DNA of 64,000 nucleotides from Mesotaenium endlicherianum (lineage: Eukaryota > Streptophyta > Zygnematophyceae > Zygnematales > Mesotaeniaceae). The translations under genes were made by a program, and so were the position numbers. The notes under the pieces were generated by a model, which was not told the origin of the DNA, did no database searches, and saw nothing but the letters and a program-made list of their open reading frames with translations. Each line of letters begins with the position of its first letter. Position 1 is the stretch's first letter. Below are positions 9,600 through 21,685 of this stretch, piece by piece. The stretch spans positions 255,984 through 319,983 of the forward strand of contig WELA01012483.1 of NCBI GenBank assembly GCA_009602735.1, read 5' to 3'.

Positions 9600-10857
9600 G
9601 GAGGGGTGTAATACGCTGGCTTGAGATTGCGTTATTTATGGGTGGAGCTTTATGGTGAGAGGGTCTGAATGGCAGTACACTCTTCCCTAAGCCACTCTAG
9701 GCGTTGCTTTAATCCTGAAAAATGGACTATTTTTTTAAGGGGGGGGGGGACTTTCTTTCTTGCTTACTTGGGTGTTTGCACTTTGTGTCCTCTCTTGGTA
9801 TTCCTTTGTTGCTTCTCCTCCACCCACTCGTACCTCCGCAATTCCTTGTGACTGTCACTCTGTGTGGTTCCTATGATGCGGAGTCGTCGGCACTTTATGG
9901 TGTGCTTATGTGGTTAAAGCTGTCGAGTCGACAGCTATTTAAGTTGGGAAGAGGGAGATGGGATGTGTATTAGGAGTATTCAGTAAGCTGTGCTTACCCG
10001 CATACTCAGTAGCAAGTGTATGTACTAACTGAGTCATACACTGCCACGTTCTACGTATGTACTGCATTAATATTAGGAGCATCAGTGACTGACTGGTGTA
10101 AACTGTGAGTTGCAGTACACTGTTGTGAGTTGCAGTACACTGTTGGAGCAAGTGTACGTACTAATTGAGTAAGTACATTGCCATAAGTTGGATTGGGTAG
10201 CAATGATGCATGGCACATCAGGGAACTGCTTGAGGTGACCAGCATATTGCTCAAAATCATATGTTTCTTTGAACTTAAAGTGTTCTGAAAATGTGGTTAA
10301 AATTGAACATTTTCATTGGCTCATTAACCTGATGTTACTCATCTTGTGAGGGCATTCAATGCCATCAAACCAATTGGTCTCCCTTTTCCTTCAGTACGCT
10401 GAATTTTGAGCAGGTTCCTAAGTCACAAAAAAATTGCTTGTGAGGAGCTTTCAAGGTGTGAGCACGGCAGGAGTTGAAGACCAAGAGAAGGAGAAAAGGC
10501 TTAGTTCAATACGCTGAGCTTTAATAACATTCTTTCATAGTTTGACCTCAAAAGGAGGCTGTTCAATTTGGGTGTGGTTTGCATGGTGTGAGGTGCTCTA
10601 TTATGTCTTTCAACCGGAAGGACTATTGTGAGTAGGGGTAAGTCCAGGCATGTCTTCAGTTAATGATTGTGAAGTCAGATGGTTGCTTGCATGACAATTT
10701 GTTGTGATTGATTTTTACTTGCACTGGGTAGGTGAATATGTCACGCTCATGTTTTGTTTGCTTGCTTTGCTTCACCTAGTTGGCTGAAGTGTATTATCAA
10801 ATAAAAGTATCATACGCTGAGTGTTGTCGAGGCGACAACGATTTAAGTTGGGGAGAT
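9600..10857 (+). mobile_element. Decayed LTR-element debris with two polypurine-like tracts
   Basis: No coding region is recognised. Two places share the same layout: a hairpin, then ATTTAAGTTGGG, then a purine run. In the first the hairpin is at 9918-9936 and the tract at 9937-9960; in the second the hairpin is at 10823-10839 and the tract at 10841-10857. The second is followed directly by an LTR starting at 10858. Short repeats include a perfect 20-bp tandem (10105-10124 and 10125-10144) and a diverged pair at 10012-10044 and 10148-10183. These look like the 3' ends of two related elements. Confidence 0.5.
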
Positions 10858-10990
10858 TGTAATGAATCAATTCATTATTTATTTAATTAATTGCATATAT
10901 AAATATAACACTAAATAAGTATTATGTCTATATACTCGCATGTGCAAGTTCATCTAAATGAATGTATGTCGATGCAATGCGAGTTTACTT

Positions 10991-11096
10991 ACTTTGTCAA
11001 AAAGGTCAGCAGGATGACTTTTGTACCATAGTGTAGTTTGCTGACTTTGTTGAAAAGGTCAGCAGGATGACTTTTGTATCATAGTATAGTTTGCTG
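10991..11096 (+). repeat. 53-bp tandem duplication within the long W LTR
   Basis: Two adjacent 53-bp units (10991-11043 and 11044-11096) differ at only a few positions. Each contains AAAAGGTCAGCAGGATGAC, related to the TCAGC dyads in the other W LTRs. Probably a U3 enhancer-like duplication. Confidence 0.8.
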
Positions 11097-11260
11097 AGAT
11101 TTATATATCAGTTATATATAGGATATAATATCAGTAGGTTGACATATAGTAAGCTCGCTTGATATTAGTCAATATACTTAGCTTCAGTACGCTGAGGATA
11201 GACATATTCATTTAGATTGTTATTTGTAGATTGGCACATGTGACCGTAGTATACTGAAAG

Positions 11261-11320
11261 TTGGGAGGTCGACTGAGATACGGTAAACCGNTGGGAGGTC
11301 GACTGAGATACGGTGAACCG
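11261..11320 (+). repeat. 30-bp tandem duplication within the long W LTR
   Basis: Two units of 30 bp (11261-11290 and 11291-11320) are alike except for one substitution and the ambiguous base at 11291. The N at the junction suggests that the assembler was unsure about the copy number. Confidence 0.8.
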
Positions 11321-12149
11321 ATGTCCTACCAGTGTGGCTAACTCCTGGGTAGGCAAAGCCGTCGTCAGTCAACTGAACAGTTAGGACTTCAGTCAACCGA
11401 CCAATTAATATGGTCGTTATACCTAGATCCGCAGGTCCCAACTTAACGGGTTTCCCACGAAACGGCGCACCTTGCGCCGTGGTCAACCAGGTGGTCACTA
11501 GGTACATAGCAGGCTGGGATCTCGTGGTCCCTCATGCTGGACAGTAGGCTTTACAGTCGGATTTCTACTTGCAAGTGATGTGTGCACTTTTTGGATTCGT
11601 TCTAATGACCAGCCTTCACGGAAATTGCCATGGCTGCTTCGTTTGCGCTGCAAATGGAGCGAACTAGGACTTTTCGGAAAGGTCTCGTCAAGATGCATCC
11701 GTTGCCGTTAAGGTGGCTTAATTTGGAGTAGTATTAACAGAGTTATGCCCTCTGACATTCTGAGGTCACACAGCGGACAGATTCCATGGTTTTTGCACCT
11801 AAGTCAGTCAGATGTGTTTGAGCTACATTATGGTCATCTGAATGAGAGCACCTTTGCTATTCAGTCCCCTGATGTTGTGAATGTGCTATACATGCTTGCA
11901 TGCCTGGTAGGCAAGAGGCCGTGAGTTTCTAAAGGAGAAGCTCAAGTCCTCAAGCTCGCCTCTTACTTGTGCCTCGTGGTAGTGTGCAACTATGGCACAC
12001 TACGGTAAGTGATTCAAGAGGTGTAGATGAGTAAACGGAATTCATCATAAGGGCGAAGATCGCTCCCTGATTTCACACGCTTTCACCTATCTCTGATGTT
12101 ATATATTTAAGTGAAATATATTAATCTTGAATAAGCAAGATTCATTTCA

Positions 12150-12841
12150 CAATGAAAGCTATACGCTTGGGAGGTGCAGATTTTTGCCATGCCCGTTTCT
12201 TTGCCATTGGCGTCATGCCTAGTCGCGTCGGAACCAGGGCACGTGTGATGCTTCTCAGTACGTGCGTTGTCGACCAGGTTGACGTGTCGGTGGTCTTTCG
12301 CTCGAGTGTGCTTTGCCTAGTCGCCTGGTCAATGCATCCTTGCACGTGTGAATTGACTTGGTAGATCGATCATGTCACATGTGTCGATGGCAGGTAGATT
12401 GAGGTTAATCCATTTTTGGTCGTCCTCCACTTACACTGCAAGCGAAGGAATCAGCACTTAGTGTTTTCACACAAGACTCTGCGCTCTCTAAATCCTATTT
12501 CGAAACTTGGTGAATTTTGCAAAAAGTCGTATGTTACTCATTTTTCCTTAAGGGACAGAAGTGTCTTACTTCTAGACAGGCTTTCGCCCAAGTTGAAGAA
12601 TTCACAATTGAACAAATTCTACTTTGCAGTAATCACGTCTAGGCAGATCAGCACTCAACAACAAGGGCTTTTGCTTAACTTTCACATAGTCACAGTTTAC
12701 AAATCTAAGCCCTTTCGACTTGGGCTCTTCACCCAACGTCGCGCCTATCAGTTCTTCACTGCTGGCTAGGCTTACTTAGTTCTTCACTGAGGCTTTCTCG
12801 CTAACCCTTCTCTTGCTTTTAGCAATTGGACAATAGACACT
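12150..12841. other. Unassigned segment between W LTRs
   Basis: Nothing recognisable. Short open stretches exist on both strands but show no known motif or splice logic. Since the segments on both sides belong to retroelements, it is probably old element or intergenic DNA. Confidence 0.4.
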
Positions 12842-13585
12842 TGAAATGAATCAATATATTGGATAGATATAATATTCATATAGATATAATACTTAAATAA
12901 GTTCAGCCTGCTTTAGTTAATATTTAGTTTGCTGGATGTAAGTCTGCTGGATACTTATTACTTAGTTAAATGACTCAGTCGGGAGTAGCAGGCTGAAGTC
13001 CATTAAGTCAGCCCGTTGACTTGGGTCAGCTTGCTGACACATTCTTCGACAGTCAGCTGGCTGTCGTACTCGGCAGCAGCGAACTGCCTAGCTATGCATC
13101 TAAGTATTGTGTGCTAGATCAAAGGCCAGATGACACCCTTAAGGTGGATGGCAATTCGGGATGATGGGAGATGGCTGTGGAGTTGGTTAGCCGAGGTCCT
13201 ACCAACGTGGTTAACTCCCGGGTAGGCGGTGCCATGGCACTTGCCGTTGAACAGTAAACTCATTCCATGTACATATGCTAGGTATTGGTCTCGAGTTCGG
13301 CATTCGAAAACGAGGCCAACTCTCTTGTACTGCTTACTGAAAGATATCTGAATCCAAGGCGAGAAGCCATTGATACGCACTGTCTGCTAGCCTTGCTTAT
13401 GTATGAGTTTACTGATTGCAATATTGATGCTCGTTTACTTGCATTTGACTTGCGAGTATTGTCCACCGCTAGTACGTTTGTCTTTTGCTGTTTAATCGGT
13501 TAACAAAAAATACCATAAAGATTACTCGCTGATATAAAGATCTGTAATAATTGTTAATCGTCTATTGGTAAGTCGATTCGTTTCA
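12842..13585 (+). mobile_element. Solo LTR, family W, copy B
   Basis: A 744-bp LTR from TGAAATGAATC to GATTCGTTTCA with a perfect 5-bp duplication ACACT on each side (12837-12841 and 13586-13590). No interior. It is closely similar to copy A, including the dyad GTCAGCTTGCTGAC (13025-13038). It ends only 28 bases before composite element X begins. Confidence 0.92.
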
Positions 13586-13613
13586 ACACTTCTGAAAACT
13601 TGGAAACTAACAC

Positions 13614-14889
13614 TGTAAGGTCATAGGATTATAAAGTGCCATTTTGAGTTTCATGAAAGTGTGTTTTGTTTGTAGAATAATATAGAGTGCATTTTGATAT
13701 AAAGTTCATTGACTATGGTCAAGTATTGAGAGAGTTATGGATTTTCGAAGTTTAATTAGTTTTGAGGTCGGTTGACGACTGTCCTTCATTCGCGGTGAGC
13801 GTGACCGTCAGATTGACCGACAGAGTCGAGCGATCTGGCCCGTTAGAATGAACTCGAACCTTCACGTAAGTTCGACTGACGCGGAGTGCCGACTAGGTCA
13901 ATTTACCTAGAAGTTGCGGTTTAGCCTAGCGCGGCTAAGATAGAATATTCTAGGAATGTCGATGCATGTATGTGGACGTCAATTCGGCCCGACACGTCAG
14001 ATTAGACTGATCTGGCTTACTCACGAATATTCTGGAAGGGACGATTTGACGAACACTTAGGAAAATCCGTAGCTTCCTCCTAGAGAGGATGAAATGAATC
14101 GGCTTACCAAATAGGGGATTAACAATTAATAGAGATCTTTATATCAACAAGTAATCTTTATGGTATTCTCCGTTAACTGGTTAAACAGCAAAGGACAACA
14201 CACTAGCAGTGAATAATACTCGTAAGTCAAATGCGAGTAAACTAGCATCAATAATGCAAATCAGTAAACTCATACATAAGCAAGGTTAGAAGACAGTCTG
14301 TATCAATGGCTTCTTGCCTTGGATTCAGATCTCTCTCAGTAAGTTTTACAAGAGAGTTGGCCTCGTTTCCGAATGCCGAACTCGAGAGCAATGCCTAGCA
14401 TATGTACATGGAATGAGTTTACTGTTCAACGGCCAGTGCGATGGCACCGCCTACCCGGGAGTTAACCACGTTGGTAGGACCTCGGTTAACCAAATCCACC
14501 GCCATCTCCATCATCCCGAATCGCCATCCATCATAGGGATGTCATCTGGCCATTCATCTAGCACACCACACTTAGATGCATATCTAGGCAGTTCGCTGCG
14601 ACCGACTACGGAAGTCAGCTGACTGTCAAAGAATTTGTCAGCAAGCTGACCTAAGTTGACTTCAGCCTGCTGCTTCCGGCAGAGTCATTAAACTGATGAT
14701 TTAATAAAGTCCAGCGGACTCGATATTAATGACAAGGCCTTTCATCCTACATCATTTGTGAGGAGCAAAATGTCAAGTAATTTTCCTAAGCTTTCTTAGC
14801 AATATGCCGCTGCACTCTTTAATATGATTGCAACTAGTTTCTTTCCTCGTGAGTCACTACGCTTCCACTAGGGCACTTTGCCCCTTTCA
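13614..14889 (+). repeat. 5' LTR of X, split by W copy C
   Basis: The LTR sequence matches 29436-30178 from its start to 14089, and again from about 14728 to its CA end at 14889. Between them lies the inverted W LTR. About 90 bases of X LTR near the 3' junction of the insert are absent compared with the intact 3' LTR. The initiator-tRNA primer site follows two bases after the end. Confidence 0.85.
14090..14727 (-). mobile_element. Family W LTR, copy C, inverted, in the X 5' LTR
   Basis: The reverse complement matches copies A and B over about 640 bases, starting with the TGAAATGAATC end at 14090. The opposite end is truncated and no matching target duplication is found there, so an adjacent deletion removed the W end together with part of the X LTR. 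It carries the dyad GTCAGCAAGCTGAC (14637-14650). Confidence 0.85.
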
Positions 14890-14891
14890 TC

Positions 14892-14903
14892 TGGTATCGG
14901 AGC
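14892..14903 (+). promoter_or_regulatory. Primer-binding site of X
   Basis: TGGTATCGGAGC lies two bases after the 5' LTR end. It is one base off the classic plant site TGGTATCAGAGC, which pairs with the 3' end of initiator methionine tRNA. A gag start (ATGGAGTCGCAG, from 14927) follows and is cut at 14968 by element Y. Confidence 0.85.
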
Positions 14904-14968
14904 TGGGATAGTTTGCATATTATATTATGGAGTCGCAGTCGGCAACTGGAGGAGGCGAACATGTCGAG

Positions 14969-15471
14969 TGTAGTAATTTGAGTTATTATATATTAGTTTG
15001 CATATATTTCAATGTTTTCAAATATATTTCGAGTAGTATTGTGTGGATTCAAGTGTGAATAGGTACTCTAGTGACTTGGTTCATGTCCTTTGAACCTTCT
15101 AAGGCATTTTCGAAGTTAGAGGAAAGACCTAGAAGAACTCCACGTGGCAAAAGTCAAATGTGCCATTTTTAGGTCAAAAGGACATGTGTACATTATTCTA
15201 GAAAGAGGTGGCAAGTTTTGGGATGTGTTGGGTGCCAACACATCAACATACACCTTCCTAGAAATTACTTATGTAGCAAGTATATAAACAAGAGCTAGAA
15301 CATAGAAAGACATTCCAGAATCACTCTTGTACTTGCCAAAATCCAGAAATATATTAACTTTCAAGAAGCCATCTCTCTTTCAAGAAGCTACCACTTGTGT
15401 TCAAAGATCCTTGTCTTGAATAGATAAAGTATTCTGTTTTACTAAGTACTTTATCTATCTGTTTCACTACA
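14969..15471 (+). repeat. Y 5' LTR
   Basis: 503 bp, TGTAG...CTACA. A TATA-like AGTATATAAACAAG near 15278 probably sets transcription start. The primer site TGGTATCGGAGC follows at 15473-15484 after one spacer base. Confidence 0.92.
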
Positions 15472-15508
15472 GTGGTATCGGAGCTAGGCACTTTGGTAGC
15501 AGAAGAAG

Positions 15509-16789
15509 ATGGCCGATCCTCAAGACCAACAGCAAGCTTTCGAAGGAAGCCCTTCCTCTCCAAGACACCCTCCTCCAGCGCCGATGGGAGAGCCCACTCA
15601 AGAAAATCTGCAACAACAAGAAGCACCACAAGGAGGAGCACACCCTCCTCCAGCGTCGATGGGAGAGCCTACTCAAGGAAATCTCCAACAACAAGAAGCA
15701 CCACAAGGAGGAGCACCGTCAAATCCCGTGGCAGCCGCTATAGCAAAGTTGACCCCACCACAAGGAGTTCCCGCAAATGAGTGGGCAGCCTTCCTAATGA
15801 CCGTCCACAACCAAGTGGGCTTGGCCACCTATGAAGCAACCGTGCAAGCGTCAAGAGAAGCTATGGCTGCCATGGTTGCCCCTATTGCGAGCAATGCTCA
15901 AAATCCAGCCCCGGCTCAAGCGCCTCCACAAGAGCCAACGAGAGCAAGGAAACTCATCAAGCCCGGCAAACCCGACACTTTCAACCCCGGGAAAGGTGCC
16001 AACCTGAATTTATGGCTCTACCAAGTGGAGACGTACCTCGCATTCCTTGAAGTACCCGAGGAGGACTACGTTCCCTTTGCCGTTACCTTACTTAGAGGAG
16101 CAGCAACATCATGGTGGCGTAACTATCAAGCGGCTATATATCAAGCTATGGCGCACCCCATGCTCGGCCAAGAGCCCCCACCATCATATGCAAGATGGGC
16201 AGATTTTCGTGAGGCCCTCAAGAAGCAATTCATGCCCATCAATGCGGAGAAGATTGCCCGAGGAAAGCTCCACCATCTCAAGCAAACGACGTCCGTTCAA
16301 GAGTATACATCCAGATTTCACGCCCTCACTCTTGAGATCCCCAACATGTCTCTCGAGGAGAAGATTGACCGCTACATCTTTGGCCTCAAACCCAAGGTGG
16401 CAAAGGAAGTGGAGTTACGCGACTTGACGGACTTCTCAAAGATCATTGAAGTGGCCCAAAAGGTGGATACCTTGGATTTCAAGCACTCCGTGCCTTCATC
16501 TTCACGGGTACCGACGACGCGGGTGTACGCAGCCCCTTCCACATCCGAATCTGGACCCACACCCATGGAAATCGGAGTTATTAAAAGGGACCCCGCGGCT
16601 GCCCGGAAGAGTGGAAGACCCTCCAATGACACTTATGATGCAAGAAACCAGCAAGGAGTGAAAGCAAGACTCTCCCCGGCTGAAAAAGAAGCTCTCATGA
16701 CGGCTGGACTATGCTTTTATTGCAAGGAAAAGGGCCATCGTGCACTTTCATGCCCCAAAAAGTTGTCAAAAAACGGACAGCGCCGGTAG
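15509..16789 (+). CDS. Y1 Gag polyprotein (426 aa)
   Basis: This encodes the structural protein that would form virus-like particles. A Pro/Gln-rich N-terminus contains a short internal duplication ([11 protein letters not shown] and [11 protein letters not shown]). A capsid-like retrotransposon gag region follows at about residues 140-290, with [10 protein letters not shown] and [15 protein letters not shown] zinc knuckle, [14 protein letters not shown], lies near the C-terminus. The ORF starts 38 bases after the LTR and overlaps pol by about 80 bases in another frame. Programmed frameshifting at such an overlap is usual in this family. The ORF looks whole. Confidence 0.9.
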   Translation: MADPQDQQQAFEGSPSSPRHPPPAPMGEPTQENLQQQEAPQGGAHPPPASMGEPTQGNLQQQEAPQGGAPSNPVAAAIAKLTPPQGVPANEWAAFLMTVHNQVGLATYEATVQASREAMAAMVAPIASNAQNPAPAQAPPQEPTRARKLIKPGKPDTFNPGKGANLNLWLYQVETYLAFLEVPEEDYVPFAVTLLRGAATSWWRNYQAAIYQAMAHPMLGQEPPPSYARWADFREALKKQFMPINAEKIARGKLHHLKQTTSVQEYTSRFHALTLEIPNMSLEEKIDRYIFGLKPKVAKEVELRDLTDFSKIIEVAQKVDTLDFKHSVPSSSRVPTTRVYAAPSTSESGPTPMEIGVIKRDPAAARKSGRPSNDTYDARNQQGVKARLSPAEKEALMTAGLCFYCKEKGHRALSCPKKLSKNGQRR

Positions 16790-19700
16790 GCCAGGAGCCT
16801 ACCACCCCAAGACCCACTTCACGAGAAGGCAACACGCCAAGTGAGGTGGAGACCCCCGTTGAAGACGACGTTCCAGCCCCAATGAGTTTGAGAGGTTACC
16901 TTGGAGGAGAGAAGGTCCACATCTTGGTGGATAGCGGAGCTCAAGGCAACTTCATTGCTGCAGATTTTGCCACCAAGCACGGTATTACTATGCGAACTCT
17001 TGACCACGACGAGGAGATTATGATGCCCGATGGATTCTCCTATACTACCCCTTCCAAGAAGACGTACCCCTTGGCACTCTCTATCAAGTCCTTCAAGGAT
17101 AGAGTAGTGTTCTCCCCCATGCAATTGGGCAAGTACGACGTCATCCTAGGGACGCCTTGGTTGACCAAGCACAACCCCCAAGTTGATTGGAGGACCGGTA
17201 CTATCAAGATCAAGAATGACATCACTTCAAGAATCTGTATTTTGCGCGCAATCCAGAATATCCAGACCCAAGACATCCAGAAGCCGGCACACGAGATACT
17301 ATTGTCCGCCCTCCAACTCAAGAGACTTGTGAGGAAGGGACACGAGCTTCTTTTGGCCTTGATCACGCCAAAAGACATCAAGAAAGACATCGAGAGTCAA
17401 GAAGGCAGCCCCGTTCCCAAGGAGATACAAGAAGTCTTAGAGGACTACAAAGAAGTGTTCTCCCCGGAATTGCCCAAGGGCCTACCCCCCAAAAGATTCG
17501 TAGACCACAAGATAGAGTTGGAGCCCGGAAGCAAGCCCATCTCTCGGCCTACGTTCAAAATGTCATACACGGAGCTAGACGAAGTCAAGAAGCAAATCAA
17601 GGAGCTACTGGAGCATGGCTTCATTCGACCTAGCAAGTCGCCATTTGGAGCCCCGGTGCTATTTGTCAAGAAGAAAGATGGTACCTTGAGGATGTGTGTG
17701 GACTATCGCGCCCTCAACAAGATCACCATCAAGAATCGATACCCGCTGCCGCGCATGGATGAGCTCATGGACCGGCTGGTTGGAGCCAAGTACTTCACGA
17801 AGATTGACTTACGGAGCGGCTACCACCAGATTCGCATCGCAGAACCGGACATAGAGAAGACGGCATTCAGGACAAGATATGGACATTTTGAGTTCATGGT
17901 CCTGCCATTTGGACTCACCAACGCGCCAGCAACTTTCATGACTATGATGAACACCATATTTCAGCCCATGTTGGACAGATTTGTGGTGGTATTCATCGAT
18001 GACATCCTTATCTACAGCAAGACCCTTGAAGAGCATGCGAGACACTTGAAAGAAGTCCTTGAAGTATTGAAGCAAAACAAGCTGTTTGCGAAGGAGTCAA
18101 AATGCGAGTTTGCCAAACAAGAAGTGGAGTTCCTAGGTCTCCACGTGACTGCTGATGGCATCAAGATAGACCCCAAGAAGACCACGGTGGTGGAGGAATG
18201 GCCAACCCCCACGACCAAGAAAGAACTCCAGTCATTCTTGGGATTTGCCAATTGGTACAGAAAATTCATCCAAGGCTTCTCGCACATAGCAGCCCCCCTG
18301 ACAGATCTACTCAAGAAGGACAGGCTATATACATGGACCGAGAAAGAGGAAGAGGCATTTCAAGAGTTAAAGCGAAGATTGACCACATCCCCGGTGCTCA
18401 CACTCCCAAGTCCAAACCCAGATTGGCCCTTCCACGTCATCACCGATGCATCTTCCTATGCAATAGGAGCAATCCTGCTTCAAGACCAAGGCAAGGGACT
18501 GCAGCCCATCGCCTACGAGTCAAGGAAGCTAAATCCAGCCGAGCAAAATTATACAACCACGGAGCGAGAGGCATTGGCGATTGTACATGCCTTGAAGGTT
18601 TGGCGCTGCTACGTTGAAGGACGCAAAGTACTGGTCACCACGGACCACGAGGCGTTAAAGCACCTCCAAACGCAGCCGTATCTCTCAAGGAGACAAGCAA
18701 GATGGAGCGGATACTTGCAACAATACAACATCACGATTCAGTACCAGCCCGGCAAGACAAACCCGGCTGACCCCCTCTCAAGACTGCAATTAAATGCAGT
18801 GATGGTATCCCTGAAGACAGATCTGGAAGCTCGATTTTCAGCCGCCTATGAAAGAGACCCTTACTACAAGAACGGAGAAGCAGCCTTGGACCCATGCAAG
18901 AAGCAAGAAGGCAATTATTGGGTGAGGCAAGATACGGGCCAGAGATGTGTTCCTAATGACTTAGACCTCCGGCTCTTGCTTCTACGAGAAGCACACGACA
19001 ACCCTCTTGGAGGACACTTTGGAATCCTAAGGACCACGGGCGTTCTAGCTAGGACTTATTGTTGGCCAGGCATGTCTAAGCAAGTCAAGGAGTACTGCAG
19101 GAGCTGTGACACATGCCAAAGAATCAAGCCATCATCGCAAAAGGCGGGAGGACTCCTCCAACCACTACCAATCCCCGAAAGACAATGGACGGACATCTCA
19201 ATGGACCTTATCGTGGACTTGCCCGTGACACCTCGAGGCCATAATGCAATACTCACGGCGGTGGACAGACTTACCAAGATGGCTCATTTTATTCCCACGA
19301 CGACTAAGGCTACAGCACCACAACTTGCAAGACTCATCTTTGACAACATCTTCCGACTCCATGGACTACCATCAAGAATTGTGTCAGATAGAGATCCAAG
19401 ATTCACAAGCCATTTCTGGAAAAATCTCTTCAAGAACTTGGGTACATCGCTGGATATGTCTACTGCCTACCACCCACAATCAGATGGGCAAACCGAGCGT
19501 ATGAATCGTACCCTAAAGACCTCTCTAAAGGCCTACGTGTCTACCCTCGAGCAAGACTGGGACATGTACTTGACCCCCCTCGAGTTTGCCTACAACAACA
19601 CTACGCAGGCCTCTACCCAAGAGTCCCCATTCTTCCTCAACTATGGCTTCCATCCGACCACGCCACTGAGCTTCACGGCTGGCCATGATGAAGTACCTGC

Positions 19701-20376
19701 AGCCACAGATTTTATGGAGACATTAGAAGCAGCCCTTACAGCAGCGAAGAAAGCTCTACAACACGCGCAAGATGCTCAAGCAAGAGTGGCGAACAGATCC
19801 AGAAGAGAAATTACGTACAGAGTGGGTGACAACGTGTTACTATCATCCAAGAACATTTCCCTGAACAACAGGCCTGCCGGCAGCAAGTTCTCTCCCAAGT
19901 ATTTGGGACCCTTCAAGATTATCCAGCAAGTCAACCCCGTTGCTTTCAAGCTAGAACTTCCCCAGACTATGCACATCGACCCCGTATTCCACGCTTCCCT
20001 CTTCAAGCCATATGTGCAACCCGACAACAAGTTCCCAGGACGTGTGACAACCCCACCAGCCCCAACAATAGTGGATGATCATTTGGAGTACGAAGTGGAA
20101 GACATAGTGGCTATGAGAAATTTCAGGAGACAGCAGCAATACTTGATCAAGTGGAAAGGATATCCAGATTCGGAGAATAGTTGGGTGGCGGCGCACTACC
20201 TTGACAAAGTTCAGAGAAAGTTGAAGCGCTTCCATGCCGCCAACCCCCATCTTGGACCAGCCCCAAGTCTCTCTACTAGAAGCCCGAAGACTTCAGGGAG
20301 GCAGCCTGCCACCATCAAGAAGCAGCAGAAGACCCCTTGGAGGCAGCCTGCAAGAACAAGAAAGAGGAAAAATTGA
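16711..20376 (+). CDS. Y1 Pol polyprotein (1221 aa, protease-RT-RNase H-integrase-chromodomain)
   Basis: All enzymatic parts are in one open frame: protease with VDSGAQ (residues 73-78), RT with FIDDILIY (428-435), RNase H with DASSYAIGA (from 579), an HHCC integrase zinc module around HFGIL and CDTCQRIK, and an integrase core with Asp832, Asp893 and Glu929, the last pair in D35E spacing. A C-terminal chromodomain (about 1124-1170) includes [15 protein letters not shown]. The chromodomain places it in the chromoviruses of Ty3/gypsy, where it directs integration to marked chromatin. All catalytic residues are present and the copy looks whole. The first ATG lies within gag, so actual Pol is probably made as a Gag-Pol fusion by frameshifting. 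Confidence 0.92.
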   Translation: MLLLQGKGPSCTFMPQKVVKKRTAPVGQEPTTPRPTSREGNTPSEVETPVEDDVPAPMSLRGYLGGEKVHILVDSGAQGNFIAADFATKHGITMRTLDHDEEIMMPDGFSYTTPSKKTYPLALSIKSFKDRVVFSPMQLGKYDVILGTPWLTKHNPQVDWRTGTIKIKNDITSRICILRAIQNIQTQDIQKPAHEILLSALQLKRLVRKGHELLLALITPKDIKKDIESQEGSPVPKEIQEVLEDYKEVFSPELPKGLPPKRFVDHKIELEPGSKPISRPTFKMSYTELDEVKKQIKELLEHGFIRPSKSPFGAPVLFVKKKDGTLRMCVDYRALNKITIKNRYPLPRMDELMDRLVGAKYFTKIDLRSGYHQIRIAEPDIEKTAFRTRYGHFEFMVLPFGLTNAPATFMTMMNTIFQPMLDRFVVVFIDDILIYSKTLEEHARHLKEVLEVLKQNKLFAKESKCEFAKQEVEFLGLHVTADGIKIDPKKTTVVEEWPTPTTKKELQSFLGFANWYRKFIQGFSHIAAPLTDLLKKDRLYTWTEKEEEAFQELKRRLTTSPVLTLPSPNPDWPFHVITDASSYAIGAILLQDQGKGLQPIAYESRKLNPAEQNYTTTEREALAIVHALKVWRCYVEGRKVLVTTDHEALKHLQTQPYLSRRQARWSGYLQQYNITIQYQPGKTNPADPLSRLQLNAVMVSLKTDLEARFSAAYERDPYYKNGEAALDPCKKQEGNYWVRQDTGQRCVPNDLDLRLLLLREAHDNPLGGHFGILRTTGVLARTYCWPGMSKQVKEYCRSCDTCQRIKPSSQKAGGLLQPLPIPERQWTDISMDLIVDLPVTPRGHNAILTAVDRLTKMAHFIPTTTKATAPQLARLIFDNIFRLHGLPSRIVSDRDPRFTSHFWKNLFKNLGTSLDMSTAYHPQSDGQTERMNRTLKTSLKAYVSTLEQDWDMYLTPLEFAYNNTTQASTQESPFFLNYGFHPTTPLSFTAGHDEVPAATDFMETLEAALTAAKKALQHAQDAQARVANRSRREITYRVGDNVLLSSKNISLNNRPAGSKFSPKYLGPFKIIQQVNPVAFKLELPQTMHIDPVFHASLFKPYVQPDNKFPGRVTTPPAPTIVDDHLEYEVEDIVAMRNFRRQQQYLIKWKGYPDSENSWVAAHYLDKVQRKLKRFHAANPHLGPAPSLSTRSPKTSGRQPATIKKQQKTPWRQPARTRKRKN

Positions 20377-21145
20377 CATTAGACACTCTTCTCTTCTCGC
20401 AGTTTCTGGACAGAAAACTAAAACTGCTACTGGTAATAGGTCTCTGCATAATAAATTCTGAAAATTTACCTGGCTGTAGTCCATGAGTAGCCGGTCATTT
20501 AGAGTCCAAGTTTGCTCAATTTGGAGCACTGGTGAGAGAGATATGATGCTCTAAGTAGAAGGGGGTCAGGCTGCTGGCATTGTTAGGGCAGAATATGCCT
20601 TCTGACATTGTGCCCTCCCCTGAACTTGGAATGCTCTGAAACTCAAGACTCTGGTAGAACATCTTACAGCGCCCAGTTTGAGACTTAGTTTGCAGAATTT
20701 GGAGAAGTATAGAAGGACTTATGATTTTCAGAAGTTTCTGCACAGATTTGGAGGAGTGCCTACTCTCTCAGCTCTCAACGACACTCCAGAAATGAGAATG
20801 CTCTCAAATTTGGTGACCCGGTAGAGTTCTCCGACGCGGTCCGTCTGGCACTCGAATTTTCAGATTTGGAGCAGTTCTGTGGCCGCTATGAATTTTTGAG
20901 TTCGTGGCAGATTCTGGGCCAACTTGTACAATTTTCTTTATCATTAAGGAGTAGGCTAGCCAATAAGGTCACACCACCTACGACCTTGCCTAGTCTACCT
21001 TACATGTGTAGCACCTGACTTGGCGCCTTTGACTAGTCCTCTTCACATGTGTGGCATCTGACTTGAAACTGTTGACTAGTTTGCTCCACATGTGTAAGAC
21101 CTGACTTGACGCGCCGAGACGTCGCTTTTTCTATCGGGGGGGTGA
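20377..21145 (+). other. Y1 3' untranslated region and polypurine tract
   Basis: No coding signal. The same sequence follows Y2 at 26246-27014. It contains degenerate repeats with CTCAATTTGGAG, CAGAATTTGGAG and CAGATTTGGAGG at about 20515-20750, and ACATGTGTAG-type repeats near 21003, 21047 and 21090. It ends in the purine run CGGGGGGGTGA directly before the central LTR. Confidence 0.75.
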
Positions 21146-21648
21146 TGTAGTGATTTGAGTTATTATATATTAGTTTGCATATATTTTAATGTTTTCAAAT
21201 ATATTTGGAGTAGTATTGTGTGGAGTCAAGTGTGAATAGGTACTCTAGTAACTTGGTTCATGTCCTTTGAACCTTCCAAGGCATTTTCGAAGTTAGAGGA
21301 AAGACCTAGAAGAACTCCATGTGGCAAAAGTCAAATGTGCCATTTTTAGGTCAAAAGGACATGTGTACATTATTCTAGAAAGAGGTGGCAAGTTTTGGGA
21401 TGTGTTGGGTGCCAACACATCAACATACACCTTCCTAGAAATTACTTATGTAGCAAGTATATAAACAAGAGCTAGAACATAGAAAGACATTCCAGAATCA
21501 CTCTTGTACTTGCCAAAATCCAGAAATATATTAACTTTCAAGAAGCCATCTCTCTTTCAAGAAGCTACCACTTGTGTTCAAAGATCCTTGTCTTGAATAG
21601 ATAAAGTATTCTGTTTTACTAAGTACTTTATCTATCTGTTTCACTACA
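21146..21648 (+). repeat. Central LTR shared by Y1 and Y2
   Basis: 503 bp, serving as the 3' LTR of Y1 and the 5' LTR of Y2. A primer site TGGTATCGGAGC follows at 21650-21661. From about position 200 of the LTR to its end I see no difference from the first LTR. Confidence 0.92.
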
Positions 21649-21685
21649 GTGGTATCGGAGCTAGGCACTTTGGTAGCACAAGAAG

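Larger units (their letters stand above)
10858..12149 (+). mobile_element. Long family-W-type LTR (1.29 kb)
   Basis: It starts TGTAATGAATC and ends GATTCATTTCA like the shorter W solo LTRs, and a polypurine tract lies immediately upstream, so it is best read as a 3' LTR. A central block (GTCCTACCAGTGTGG and a TAACTCCTGGGTAGG-like segment near 11320-11355) matches the W copies. It is longer than they are and contains two tandem duplications. One ambiguous base lies at 11291. No target duplication could be assigned because the 5' end of its parent element is not found. Confidence 0.72.

Noticed and set aside
10105-10183. CRISPR-like array
   Set aside because: Only two or three short repeats with no regular spacers, in a eukaryotic genome, inside LTR debris.
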